Shown: positions 14,405-26,992 of the stretch, piece by piece | How positions within the stretch are numbered: position 1 is the first letter of the stretch | Layout: every line of letters starts with the position of its first letter | Source: Phycomyces blakesleeanus NRRL 1555(-) | Taxonomy: Eukaryota > Mucoromycota > Mucoromycetes > Mucorales > Phycomycetaceae | Reading direction: 5' to 3' | DNA length: 64,000 bases | Assembly (NCBI RefSeq): GCF_001638985.1 | Contig: NW_017265164.1 | Location: forward strand, 241,353-305,352 | Made by a program: the position numbers and the translations under genes | The notes under the pieces: model-generated | Told to the model about the DNA's origin: nothing | Database searches by the model: none | The model's input: only the letters and a program-made list of their open reading frames with translations

Positions 14405-17400
14405 TGTAATGTGAATTTAGAAGATTTGAAGGAAAAAGAGGATTTGTTGGTTTGTTGTAGTTTGGCGTACAAGTGAGGTAGAGAACGAAAATAGAAAGAG
14501 AAGAAGAAGGACAAAAGCTTGAATATACATTATAAATGAATTTTAGAATCCCAAAAAAAGGAAAGAAAAGGAAATTACGATTTCGTATATTAATAGAATG
14601 CAATCTAATGATAACATTATAATTAATGATCATAAATTGTTGTAATTCTTGTGATTTCTGTATGTAATTCTCTTTCTATTCTGTCATGATTCTGTCATTT
14701 TGCTATCAATCATTTTACATATAAATTTTGGCGATTATCAAACAATTCACACATTGATAAATCACAGTATCAAAGAAAGCCAATTTATCACTCTATATAC
14801 ATATATATATATTTCTTTTGTGTGTATGTGTGCGTATTGTGATCAGAATTTGGATCAAGACAAATGATTATGTAGACCTCTTTATCCAATCATCACCCAA
14901 ATTAGGAGTCAAAGCAAAGTCAAGAAGGTTTGATAAAATAGTCCATCATATAAATCACACATAAAACAAATGTCAACAGCTTTCTTTCTTTTTTGTCAAC
15001 CTTGTCTTTGTCTTTTAACTCACCCCTCAAATTTCACCCCACCAAAAATAAAATAAAATAAAAGGGCGGGTAAATTTTCTACTTGAGTTACAAACATGTA
15101 AGAACTTCTTTTTCTCTCCTTTCTTTATGTCTCTTCACACACACATGTATATATATATATATATATATGAAAGTATATCAATATTTCTATAGACATCATC
15201 ACAATAATGTCATTATTCCTCTATATAATAATAATATAATAGATTTTTAGGTATTCTTTATATCTTTGCCTGGATTGGTCAATTATACTATGGCGCCCGC
15301 AGCCAAAAAGAAAAAGAAAAGAAAAAGGGATTTACCCTTGTGGCCAACCCGTGGGATAATTTTATTTCTCTTTTTTGGAGATTTTTTAGCCAATTAAAAC
15401 TCTCACAATGTATAAAAGATTTATATATATATAAATGTGTAAGTTTGTAAGACCTTGATATACTAAGATTAAAGGACATCAGCTGTCAACTAACAAGACC
15501 TACTGGTTGGATAGTCAGCTGCCGAATCAGTCATTATAAACCCTCATGGGTCTCTCCACACCTCTATCTATCTATCACACCCACATACTTGGTCACTGAC
15601 TTGGCTTGATTTTTTGGGTGAGCCAAAGTTTAATCCATAGAATCCTTTAGAATTAAAGAATCCCAATTGAACAAGGATTTCCAGTAGCTTTGATTTAAGC
15701 TCACCTGGCGTTGTTCCGAGAAAGAAAAGAAGAAGAAGAAGAAAAAATTCAAGGAGTTCAGAATGTATAGCTTCGATTATACCCGAAAGATAAGGGAGCT
15801 TTATAATAATAATAATAATTTTTTTAAGGGGTGGAAAGAATATAAATTCAATCAATTGGATTTTACACCACAATTTGTATTTTGTATATATATATTTTGA
15901 ATTCTATATAAATCCATATATATATATAATTCTTCATGGCTTTGATTTCCATCTGTATACACAAAAGATGATATCGCCATTATTCAAAACATAAGGAATC
16001 TTATTTGCCTCTGTAATTCTGACCCCCCCCTCCTTTTTTTTTTCTTTCATATATATCTATATCTATATTTTAGCATAGAATTCATAGTCAAATTCAACCT
16101 GATGAATAGACGACTATTATTTATTTGAAACCAATTAACAATCCTGTAGATTATAGACAATTGTTCCATTCATTATGACTTGAAAGCTATCATTGCAAAA
16201 CAAAACAAAACAAAACATAAATAATGAATAGTACTTGCATATATTCATTTCTGTTTATTACTTTGCATTCAACTTTACAAAACAGATACCCTTTTTTTTA
16301 ATCAACCTCGATTGATCAAAGTCTCATATATATATATATACATAGCTATCTAAAGATTCTATCAACAAATAGATCGACAGTCAATACAGGCACATACACA
16401 CACAGAAAAGAGTATTTTATGCAAAGAAGAGTCCATCTTTTTTTGCTGCTATTATTAATGAATTGATATCATATTGCCATTTAAATAGCACCAACCCTGA
16501 CACTACCCACACCAACAACGCCAAGAAGCCAAAACAAAGAAAAAAAACAATGGCATTTAATCAGGCTCGTGGCAGACAGTACTTGAATTTATTGTCATCC
16601 TAAACAGTCCACAAATCAGCCCTTTGTGCTTATCGCAAATAGGTAGTTTATCAATACTCTGCTTAACTCTCAATCGCATTCTACAGCTAACCTTTTTCAT
16701 CTCTTGAAATATATGCCCTTCAGCCTATGCCACCATCAAGGCATAAAAACCAAAATGGGTGAAAATAGATAACACTGTAGGAAATGGCAGAATTTATACC
16801 TCCAACGTAACGAGTTACAAGTTCGTAACTCATGCGATTTAAAAGTCAGTCTTTAAAATACCGACCTCGTAACGAATTACGAACTCGCAACTTTTATAGC
16901 CAATAGCATGCCTGTTTTAACCTATTAGCTTTACTTTTTGTCAAATACGATTTATGGGATTTTATATTATTTTGCATCTAATCCAATCAAATATTCTAAA
17001 TATGCCAATTATACCTTTTTTTTATATTTTTTATTTTTTATTTTTTATTTTTTAGGTATTTGTATTCTCTTTATAATTGGTTCAACAAATGCATCATGTT
17101 TTATATTGGAATTTTATGGTTTCTATTGATCAAAATAATACAACTTAAACATAAAGAAGTATACAAAGAAGAAGTACTAATTTTTATGATATTTAGTAAC
17201 AGCTTAAGCTATATATTTATTAAATAATATACATATATATATATACTTTTATATGATACTTTTTACATTTTTTTTTATCTAAATACTATAATATTGATGA
17301 AGGCATGTATATTGCATAATTGATTCTTTTTATCAAATAAAATATAAACCTGCTTTGTGTTAACATTTTTATGTCTGATTCCTACTTTTGAAAAACCAGA

Positions 17401-18829
17401 AGACAGATTCCCTGTGATTCTTTAAATGTACCGAGATCTCTAATGAACATACGAGCAATCTTGACAGCCAAACTATACATGATGTAGATGTTTTTCTGTC
17501 AATTCTTCTCAGATTGCTTTCTTTTATCAACTTTGCTGATTCGTATTTTATTAATACTAGCCTTGATAGTTATTAAGTATGTTTCTTTTAAAGACATTTA
17601 ATAATTTTAGACCTTGTGAAAAAAGAGAAATAAAAAAAAAGCAACAATGCATTAAAAAGTAATCCCAGTCATTACTTTTTGATGGCAAAGGCTTCTTTAA
17701 GTTCAGATTAAAAATACATAGCTTTGTAGGCCATGTTTGTCTCTTTATCCAACTTTGCAACCTGTAAACAGTCTAGCATACAATATTCATGTAAGATGTT
17801 TTTTTTTTGGATTAAAAACCATAATAATAATAATAATAATAATAATAATTTAATATCACCCTAAGCCTAACTGCAAGAAGTATCAAAGTTAAAAGTCCTT
17901 CAAATCAATCGTATTAATATTATTACCTTTGCACATCTTATTATTATTATTCAATTCCTATGATAAAAGGCTTTGAGAAGGTTTGCAAGCAATACAATGC
18001 TTACGCACTATTCTTCAAGATAAATTATACACACCCACACATATTCTCAGTAAGTTTTTAGTGACAGGCACACAAAATTCAGAACAACGAATATAAAACG
18101 CCAATACAGATACAAGGAACTAAAATTTATTTTGATGTATTTGCAAGGTGCCACCGAAATGATTAATATCTTTAGGCAGCTCTCCTTTATATCAATCAAT
18201 CATTATATTTATCTAGTAAATTATGTACTATATTCTCATGTGTCAAAGTCACATATATAAAAGTCTATAAAAGACAGCACGATTGACAGGCAAGAATTTT
18301 AAACTCTACATATCTTTGTTCTTTGCCTATATTATTGTAATTATCTCTATCCTCTGCTTATTTTACGCAAATACCAAAATTCAAACCAACCAAAGATTTA
18401 TTTCGCAAGTTTCGTCGTTCCTTCTATATTAACCAATCCAAAGCTAAATAATGTCTAGAAAGCAATATCAGTTCTGAATTTGGTTAACCTTCTGCATTAA
18501 TGGTAAAAGACTGGCCTGTATCTCACAAACATAGTCATGAGACAACCAGTGGTGTAGTATTTAGATATCTACTTTGTAAGCATGAATTTGATCTTTGTTT
18601 GTTTGATACATTTAGTACTTCCAAGCACTATTTTTCGTTCTCCCAGATTTCCCTTCGAACCTTCGAGCAAGTCGAAAACTCGCGCTAATATAGCCCCACT
18701 AAATGGCCAACTTTAACCTGTCATAGTCTTTTAAGATGAATATGACAACTAGTCATCGTTTTTTTTCTATTATTATTAATACTTTTTATAAACCCTACAG
18801 ATTTACAAAATCAAAATTGCTTCGAGGAC
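14405..18829. other. Large spacer, no recognised gene
   Basis: AT-rich DNA with TA runs (14141-14160, 15149-15168, 16328-16341, 17238-17245), AAT repeats (17821-17850) and an AAAAC run (16199-16218). A more complex island at 15480-15760 has a TTGGCT/AGCCAA hairpin and an antisense open stretch (15568-15873) that I do not recognise. A palindrome-like cluster lies at 16805-16895. A 17-codon ORF starts at 16550. A TATAAAAG box-like string is at about 18257-18265. The ORF at 18500-18688 (62 codons) is unrecognised. Nothing else stands out. Confidence 0.6.
16805..16895. repeat. Inverted-repeat cluster of GTAAC/GTTAC motifs
   Basis: Contains near-palindromes GTAACGAGTTAC and CGTAACGAATTACG; the left part (AAGTTCGTAACTC) pairs imperfectly with the right part (GAATTACGAACTCG) across about 40 bases. 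It may be a short transposon end or MITE remnant; nothing in the sequence names the family. Confidence 0.5.
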
Positions 18830-19144
18830 ATGTCTTCGTTACAGCTTGAGCATAATTTGTGGAATAGACATCTTGCTGCTGTCCTGAACTTCCGACATAT
18901 ACTTAACAATCTAAGATATTATGGGACTATACCTTTAAGGTTCACCCGCGTCATTCGGATTGGATGTATCAGAAGACAAGCAGAAGAAGATTTCCAGGAG
19001 GGTCGTCGTTTGAGACAAAGACTGACTAGACTTCAAAAAAAGATAAAACAATTATGTTCTGGTTACTGCTTAGGACCCACCCAAGTTACCGCTGGTAAGC
19101 CATTAGATTTGAATAATTTATTATTTAGTTTTGCAATGGGTTGA
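18830..19144 (+). pseudogene. Unrecognised 104-codon ORF, possibly a mobile-element relic
   Basis: An ATG-initiated open frame with a balanced, basic composition (RRQAEEDFQEGRRLRQRL, then LQKKIKQL), unlike the homopolymer-driven ORFs around it. It stands alone with no neighbouring introns that extend it, and the region downstream (19145-19260) has gene-like but stop-broken sequence. The Arg/Lys/Glu-rich helical stretch resembles the kind of segment found before reverse transcriptase domains in LINE-type elements, but no catalytic motif is visible. It may equally be an orphan gene. Confidence 0.3.
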
Positions 19145-20199
19145 AAAAGCTAAGAAAAGATGTTTTGCTTTGACTGCAAAAAAACGGCGGAGTAGAAATT
19201 GGCGCTGAATTAAAACTCAACTACAAGACACTTTAAACCCCGGAAAACTTGCAACAATTCACTAAAATCGCCTATTTTTTTTTTCTATAGGGTATGGTAC
19301 ATAAACCTGACTTGGATACAATAATATATATATAATATTAGCTGTATCAACAAAGAGCACAGACTCTTAAGTACAGAAGCAATTTCAAGGAGTAAGCTCA
19401 CTAATAAAAAAAAAGATCATACACAACTTGTTATTTTCACTTTTACAATAATTTTTGGTCTTGAATCCTTAACGAAAAAAAAAAAAATCAGCCAATCAAA
19501 TTATGATAGTACTTGGCTGCCAACTATATATATATATTTTTAGTGTATATAAGAGTACTTTTAACAAAGCATGCTTTGACACTCCCTCTACCTTTATCTG
19601 AAAATATATATGCAGATTAGATCCGAGCTCTATTTGTATCTATGCTCGAATTATGTGTGCTTAAAACATTCTTCATATTGAAATAGATATTCTTATGAAC
19701 AAAACATCAACATGTAATCTTTTATATTTTCTTTCAACGGAGAGAAATAGAGCTCATACCTTTCTGTGTATAGTTTGACAACAAGAGGTTAATGTTTTGT
19801 TATAATTTACAAGGTATAATTGTTTTGTTGAAGAGAATTTGAATTTATCAAATGTAAAGACTATATATTCCGGTTCAGGTCTATTGTACCCAAAGCAATT
19901 GTGGGCTCATCAAACCTGTATACTTCTTGTAAAATAACATATATGTATATTCTTATTTTTTTTCTTTGTGGACAGCTGGTAATTAGTACCACTATGGTAA
20001 CACAACGTATACAATAATATCACGCTAAAAACAAACTTCTTTTTTTTTTGTTGTTGTCTTTGCTAAAAATTGACTCCAATTCATATACCACAAAAAAGGA
20101 AAGAACAAATAATAATAATAATATATATAGATATTTTCAATATTATCTTCCCTTTCTTCCAATTTATTTATTTTATTTTACTTTATTTTAGGGTTTAAG
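19145..20199. other. Spacer upstream of the CYSTM-like gene
   Basis: AT-rich, no gene recognised. Contains short poly-A/T tracts, TA runs near 19324 and 19525, and a TTTTA-repeat tract (20171-20190) directly before the start codon of the next gene, probably part of its core promoter or 5' UTR. Confidence 0.55.
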
Positions 20200-20621
20200 A
20201 TGAGTGATACTCTAAAGCCATATACAATAGCCACCAAGACAACCAAGGTTCCTGATCGGTATTATACACCACAGCCAATTCCCAAAACACCAAAAGAATC
20301 GAGTCTTGGTAAAGGAACAAAAGATAACAAGTTGATCAATATAACAACAACAATAATAATAATAATAATAATGTAATATATGTATATTGTTTAGAATTCT
20401 CTTATTTGCCTACACCACCACCTTCTACTGTGGCAGTACAGCCTACCACAACATCAAAAGCAAAGGATCCATGCTGTTTCGGATGGTAAAACATTCATTA
20501 TTTTTTATTTTATTTTATGCGTTGTGCTGTATTGATACTATTGATCCGTAGTATACTTGCCTGTCTATTGTGCTGTGCTGTCAAGAACGAAACTCAAAGT
20601 CCTGATACAACCACAGGCTAA
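20200..20621 (+). CDS. Small CYSTM-like cysteine-rich membrane protein
   Basis: Three exons (20200-20308, 20395-20485, 20552-20621; 270 nt) encode 89 aa and keep frame at both junctions. The N-terminal two thirds are Pro/Thr/Lys-rich and probably disordered. Near the C terminus a short hydrophobic segment is flanked by cysteines, DPCCFGCILACLLCCAVK, typical of the CYSTM module (a Cys-rich tail-anchoring transmembrane motif linked in plants and fungi to stress tolerance and metal handling). The C terminus is short and polar. The two central cysteines are split by intron 2, and only splicing produces the full CC-C-C-CC pattern, which argues the model is real. Exact role unknown; family assignment rests on pattern only. 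Confidence 0.75.
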
Positions 20622-20833
20622 AATGTAGTCTTATTATTATTATTATTAAAGACATTTGTATCAACTATAACTTTAAAAATTAAGTATATAATACATGGAG
20701 TGTATAGATAATGTCAGTCTTTGTTTTTCTTTTTTGTATACTTGTTCATTAAAGTGACAGTATTTGTAAGGACAATATTTAATATGGTATGCTGCATGGT
20801 ATCGTAATGCAAATAATAGTAATAGTAATAGTA

Positions 20834-20901
<68 letters not shown>

Positions 20902-21249
20902 CTTCAAAGGTAAAGAGTAGAATATTAGATTCTATTGAATAAAATAAAAAAATAAATAAAAATAAAGTGACAATAAAGAGGGTGGATATAGAGAGTTTGA
21001 TTCCTATATCTTGTTGTGAATGAATAAATAAATAAATAAAGGTACTCTCATCAAGGTATGCACGAGTGTGTAGGTAGGTGTATAAAATGTAGGCGTTTGT
21101 GTGTGTGTGTGTGTGTGTATATAGATGTATGTAAGATATATATGCCAATAAAATGGGGGATAAGATATAGGTATTGTAAAGCAAAAGTAAAAGCAAAAGA
21201 ATCGAGAATCAAGAATCAAGATATGCTTCTTTTACTTTTTCCTTTTTTT
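20622..21249. other. Spacer between convergent CYSTM-like and Rax2-like genes
   Basis: Dominated by the AAT/AGT triplet tract at 20813-20901; also GTGT repeats at 21101-21118 and AAAT repeats near 21022-21040. The long tyrosine-run ORF on the minus strand is a translation of the triplet tract. No gene. Confidence 0.7.
20813..20901. repeat. AAT/AGT trinucleotide tract (about 89 bp)
   Basis: Begins with alternating AAT-AGT units and becomes pure AAT. One of the longest triplet runs in the window, in non-coding DNA between convergent genes. Confidence 0.9.
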
Positions 21250-24200
21250 TTAACTAGCCTTTGTGCTTGATACATAATTACTAGGGAACAAACCCGAAGC
21301 AGGTTTTCCAGAGCCTATAGATTACAGAATTATTATTATACTTTATACATAGCACATAGAAGTAATATCTGTATCTGTATATTTATCAGTAAAACCATTC
21401 AATCTACTTACCATCATCTTTATAGCCCATCCACCAAACATTGTCGCTCATATCTGTAACAATAATCGTTTCATTTGCACCAAATCCAAGTTCTCCATAC
21501 TCTTTGGCATCAAACGGATACTTTGCATAGAACAAAGATGGGCAGTCTTCACTAACAGGTGCATCTGGCCCACTTTCTGCCCGTTTGGCTACAGCTGCCG
21601 AGAGCATTGCTGCAAATGTAACCACCCCAGCTCCAGCTCCAGCTCCAGTTCCAGTTCCAGTTCCATTAGTATGGTCATTATTTATAAATGGTGATCCAAC
21701 CAAATTTTCACGCATCTCAGCTGAGTTTTGGTTCTGGTTGACAAATCCATTCTTTTCTTTGTTTGTCAAAGTATCTCCAGAATATGCACCGACACCTGCA
21801 CCTGCACCTGCACCTGCACTTGCACCTAGAACACCCAGCTGTGCAGCATCCAACATTGCAATAAGTGTTGATGCGCGACGTCCAGATGCCCATGGTGGCA
21901 TTGGTTCGGGATCATGGCGAGCAGAGTTGCGTCTGCGGATAAATACAAAACAAAGAGCGCATAGGACCAAGGCAAAGATTATCCCAAGTGAAACAGCAAT
22001 AGAAATCAAGATTACTGCAGGTACTGGCAAATGTCCTAATTATATTTATATTTATATAATTAATTAATTAATTGATTAATAAGAAAAAGAAAAAAAAATT
22101 AAAAAAAAGTATATAGATAGATAGATACGTACGTTTAATATTGCTCACTGTGCAACATGGGGATTCATGGAATAAATGCTGAATAGTTCCAGGTGTACCG
22201 TCTCTTTGGGAAGTCAGGACATACGGGTACCAGTTGGATCCATCATACAACGCTGCACTAACATTTCCAAAGGGTGCGATATCCAATTTACCAACCACCA
22301 TAAGCATATCCTCCGAATCAGCTGGGAATCGATCATCATTTGGTGAAGATGTGATGGGAATATAAAGAAGTTGTCTGATATCACTTGAAGGCCCAAGATT
22401 TGATCCTTTTGTGTGTATTTATATGCCAATAAAGAACGAAAAAAAAAAGAAAAGGTATAACAATAGTTAATAATCATTTGCGAATTGAAACTATAACATG
22501 TAGATATAATGGAGGGGATCCTTACCAAGATCAGTATACTTTGTACCATCCCAAGTACCCAAATATCCAGAAGTAGCATTACTAATAGTCACAGCATTAA
22601 TAACACATAGTATATTTAGATAACACGGCAAAGAAACAGAATTCAGTAGTTCTATTGTTAGTGGTCCAAAAAAAAAATATCTATATTTTTTTTACCTTCC
22701 AGCAATCAATACCTTTTTTGGCATGCTGAGTAATGTAGTTGGAATGCCTAGTTCGGCAGATTGGATCTCTGTAGGTACGGTCCAGATGCTCGACTGATCT
22801 TTTATCTCGGCAATATAGGTACGTTGATTATTGACCTGTAGGTCTCCGACTGCTATCAACCGACCAGCGAAAGTTGTCATGTCATATACTTGGCCTTGTA
22901 AGTTTTGAGCAACTTTATCCCACTGCAATGTATTGGTGTTCAAGGAGCAGACAGACGGGCACTCCAATGAGCCAGCCAAGCTAAAGTTTCCTCCCACATT
23001 CACTATATGACTGTTTCCACTAACTTGTATTACATTTATACGTCCTATATGACCCCCCGAGCCATAGACACCTATTGTGTCCACATTCTTCTGGCCAATC
23101 AGATCATAGATCGCAAAACTCTTGGGCTGGCTGTCATAAAACCTGCCACCGAATTCACCGCCGATCAAGAGTTTATCGTTCAGAAGCGTCAGGGCACGGA
23201 CTTCGCCATCGAGTTCGCCGATTCCGGTCCATTCGCTATCTTTGTACATCGCCAGATTCGAGATCTTGTCTGAGATCTTGAACCGTCCGCCAATAATCAA
23301 AACCGTGATGTTGGTTCCGGGTTCGGTAGTGTTGTGCCAAAACAGGCCAGTGTTGATAACTGCGTCGGGATCGTTTCCGAATACATGTGGCGACCAGATA
23401 CTGTCCAGGTTGAGAGACGCAAGACCGCTGGCAAGGTAGGTTTGGGCACTGCGAATGCCACCTATCCAGATCTTATTGTTGACAGTGGTGTCTGTACTCA
23501 AGGATGTGATCAAACGTACGGTTCCGACAATTTGGGACGATCGATCGATCCATTTGTTGTTAGTTATATCCCAAACAGCGTTGCCTACTGACGTTGGTGT
23601 GGTCGAGTTTGTATTTACGATACGGGTTATGCTTCCAGAAAAAGTGATTGTAGAGTCTGATAAAAACATTGACTCAACAGGACCATCTAGACCCTAAAAA
23701 TTAACCACCCCCACCCACCAAAACAAATATTTTTTTCTGTTATTATTATGATGGCTATTATTATTTTAAGAGCAGTAGTAGAAGAAGAAGAAGAAGAAGA
23801 AGAAGAAAAGAAATAAAGCAATAATACTAACGATAATAAATCTTAAATATTATACTTACCATTTCAAGAGGAACCCATTGGTTACCAGCAATGTCAAGTC
23901 GAGCTACATTTCCGAGAGGCTTTGTTCCAGTAACAGTAGAGTTGAATGAACCACCAACATACAAATCTACACATTTAAACAGATAAATAAATAAATAATT
24001 AAAAAAAAATAGCCAACTTACTTGAATCAACTAACTGTAAGCAGGTTACATTCCCAGTCAGGCCAATTTCATTAAGAGGTCTAAGTTGACCTCCTGAAGA
24101 AAGATAATCATAGGCAACAATATTGCGATAGATATCATTTATACCAACAAACTGACCACCGATGTATAGAACATCTCCTTGTGAAGCATCAATCGTACGT

Positions 24201-26819
24201 ACAGTAGAACCATGTAATAATTGCTCTATAATTTTTTTTTGAAAAAAAGAGTTTCTCCTTGTATGTTAATTTATATACATAATAATTATAATTTTTTTTA
24301 TTACTAACCAGTCAATGGTCTCCAGGAGGGTACAATGTTCTGTGTGTAGTTTTGTGGGCTATATTCCAACACACTGACTAGGGTGACACCAGTTCCGTTT
24401 TTTATGAATTCAAGAGACGTTGCTACCAAGCTAACCGTGCCACTGCTAGGAGCCGTAGCATTTGCGGCCAGATTTAGCAGCACGGTCGGTTGAAAGCTTG
24501 TGGTTGTTGCGGACAAAAAGCCACTGTAGATCAAGGTACGTGTGTCTTCTGTTACTGCCTGATCTACAAAGAATATCGTACTATTACCCGGTGATGGTGT
24601 GACAGTGAGCTCAATTTGAGTCCGATCATTACAGGTCGAACTTCCAACACAGCCCGGGGTTGTGGCATAAATAGTGTATTGACCTTGAACCGGAATGTAA
24701 CTAATAAAATAAAACAAAAAAAAATATATAAAAAGATTAGTTAAGATTAATAAAAGCAAACAAACAAACAAACAAACAAATATGCACATATGCGCACAAA
24801 CAGGCAAATCAAATAAAGCTAGAATTATGAGCATATAACTCATTGTCAATATATAATTATAATTATTATTTTTTATATATCTAAAAGAAAAAGAAAAAGA
24901 AAAATATGTCACTATTATTACTACTCTTATTTTTGGCTTACGGTGTGTAGAGAATCGAGGCATCAGTGGTAGCAAGATCAGACGCAGAAAATGTGGAGGT
25001 CAGGAAGTTTTGATATGTTCCAAACACATATTTCTCTACCCAATTGCCAACAATTGTTGTAGAGGGAGTAATTGAAGATGTGCACTGGCCATCATTAGTG
25101 TCTCCAAGATGGGCATGGAGTGCAATATCTATTTGATGAATCATATTATAGTTAAGGATATTATAACAAAAGGAGCAACTCAAGCATTCATTTATTCATT
25201 CATTTATTTATTTATTTATTTATTTATTTATATACATAATCGTTAGTTAAGTTATGCTAAAATATAATACTTTGGGAAAATCAAATTATATATATATATT
25301 TATTGGTTTACCTGATTGAAAGATCTGTACACTAGCCAGACCACCGCCAGAGCCAAACCAAGAATCAATATTGATTCTGACACCAGTTGTGATGTAAGGA
25401 CTGACTACTGTAAAGTCTTGAAAGGCAATACTAGTGTCGTTGGAAAGATGGCATTCTTTAGAGCAAATTACGTTTTGTTGAGTGACAGGATCCAGATAGG
25501 ATAGTTCAAAGTATTCATTCGATCCTAAAGCAATAATACTAATAAAGAAATTTATACAGTTAATTATTATTATTATCATTTTGTGAACACCAAGTCAATT
25601 TGGTTATGTTACCTAAATGAATTTGTTCCTCTTCCGTCATAATGAGTATTGCTGATGCGGAAAAGCGAGGGTTGGATCGAATACGCAAAGGTGGCTTCCC
25701 AATATCCAGGAACACCCTCTTGAAGTAGCCATGGGGTGTCAGGCAAAGGTAAGGTATTGTTGGAACAAACGATATTGGCAGGGTTACCAAGACCAGCTGT
25801 CAAGGCACCATTACCAGATCCCAAAGTCTGGTAATAAATAAATAAATATATTATTGGATTATACACATGAGTATGTACATATACATCTACAGCTACATGT
25901 ACATCTATATGTGGCTGTGTAATGTATATGTATATATATATGTATATGTACAGGTGCACATATACAAGTACATACACATCTTTATCTACATCTAAATCTG
26001 CATATAGATACAATAAAATAAAATAAAATAAAATAAAAGACTTACAGTAGAACCTCCAAGGTTGACAATTTGGCTGCTGTTAGTATTATAGTACTGCCCA
26101 TCCCCTGTGGCATCAAATAAACCACCGAATAAGATGGTGTTTTTCTTTTTGTTCGGAGTGATGGTGTAGACAGGACCGTTGAATCCACTCCAGGGCAGGG
26201 CAGTCCAGGCATTATTCTGCCAGAGTGCAATCTTGCCAAACACAGTCGATCCATTATTACTTGCGGGTGTTTGGACAGGTGAGCCAAAATCGCCTCCAAC
26301 ATACACACTATTTGCCTCCTGGTCACAATAGAGTGCCTGAACTGGGCCATCCAGGCCTCCATCAAGACCGGTGAGTGTTTGTGTCTGAGAATCAAACCGG
26401 GCAATATAACGTAGAGCGGTGTTGTCATTACTGTTACTGTTACTGTTACTATTGCTATTACTATTACTTTGGTTGTCATTATTATAAGTAATGGTGGTAA
26501 AGTTGCCACCAATGTAAATGTCCATCTGGTTATCCGCACGCTTCAATGTACAGGTCGTGAGAATGTCTCCATTGGCGGATGCAATACGTGTGAATGTATT
26601 GTTTTTTGACAAGACGAGGGATGACATTCTCAGGTCTGCTCCGGTTTCGAATTGCTGGGTGTCAATAAAGGGAGACAGGCCATTGTAGTTGCCTGTGAAT
26701 CCCAATTGGCCAACTGCATCGAGATTGATCGTTGGTGTGGTAAATGGTTGCCCTGAGACGTGGATGATTAAAAAGATGAATGGTATGTAGTACCGGCCAA
26801 GGGCGTGTTTCCTGCTCAT
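21250..26819 (-). CDS. RAX2: Rax2-like cortical polarity protein with a C-terminal cytosolic SH3 domain
   Basis: Rax2 proteins are large type-I membrane glycoproteins marking old growth sites (bipolar budding in yeast, hyphal tips in moulds). Twelve exons: 26046-26819, 25613-25827, 25312-25538, 24942-25128, 24309-24700, 24022-24225, 23860-23966, 22696-23693, 22526-22581, 22133-22405, 21412-22035 and 21250-21314; 1373 aa, all phases consistent. The start opens a signal peptide (YYIPFIFLIIHVSGQ). The ectodomain repeats kelch-like units ending in IYIGGNF, VYVGGDF, LYVGGSF and carries the Rax2 block PWLLQEGVPGYWEA and ALGSNEYFELSY, plus many N-glycosylation sequons. One membrane segment lies at about 1149-1176 followed by IRRRN. 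The cytosolic tail (about 200 aa) has GAGAG/GTGTG repeats and ends in an SH3 fold: YAKYPFDAKEYGEL, NVWWMGYKDD and SGLFPSNYV (about 1313-1367), split by the last intron. An SH3 tail is not part of yeast Rax2. Confidence 0.93.
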
Positions 26820-26944
26820 CTTGGGTTCGCTCTATAGAAAGAACGGGAATTTGAAGTAAGATGTCTCCAAGCACGAATCTAAAGGCAAGCAAAGAAGCAA
26901 AACAAAAAACAAAAAAAAAAGCGAAAGAGAGAGAGAGAGGGAGG

Positions 26945-26992
<48 letters not shown>

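Noticed and set aside
20714..21196. 160-codon minus-strand ORF with a tyrosine run
   Set aside because: Translation of the AAT/AGT microsatellite and AT-rich DNA; no splice or domain support.
25312..25524. Alternative acceptor at 25525 for Rax2 exon 3
   Set aside because: Gives a premature stop with the upstream exon phase; the acceptor at 25539 keeps frame and the conserved ALGSNEYFELSY context.
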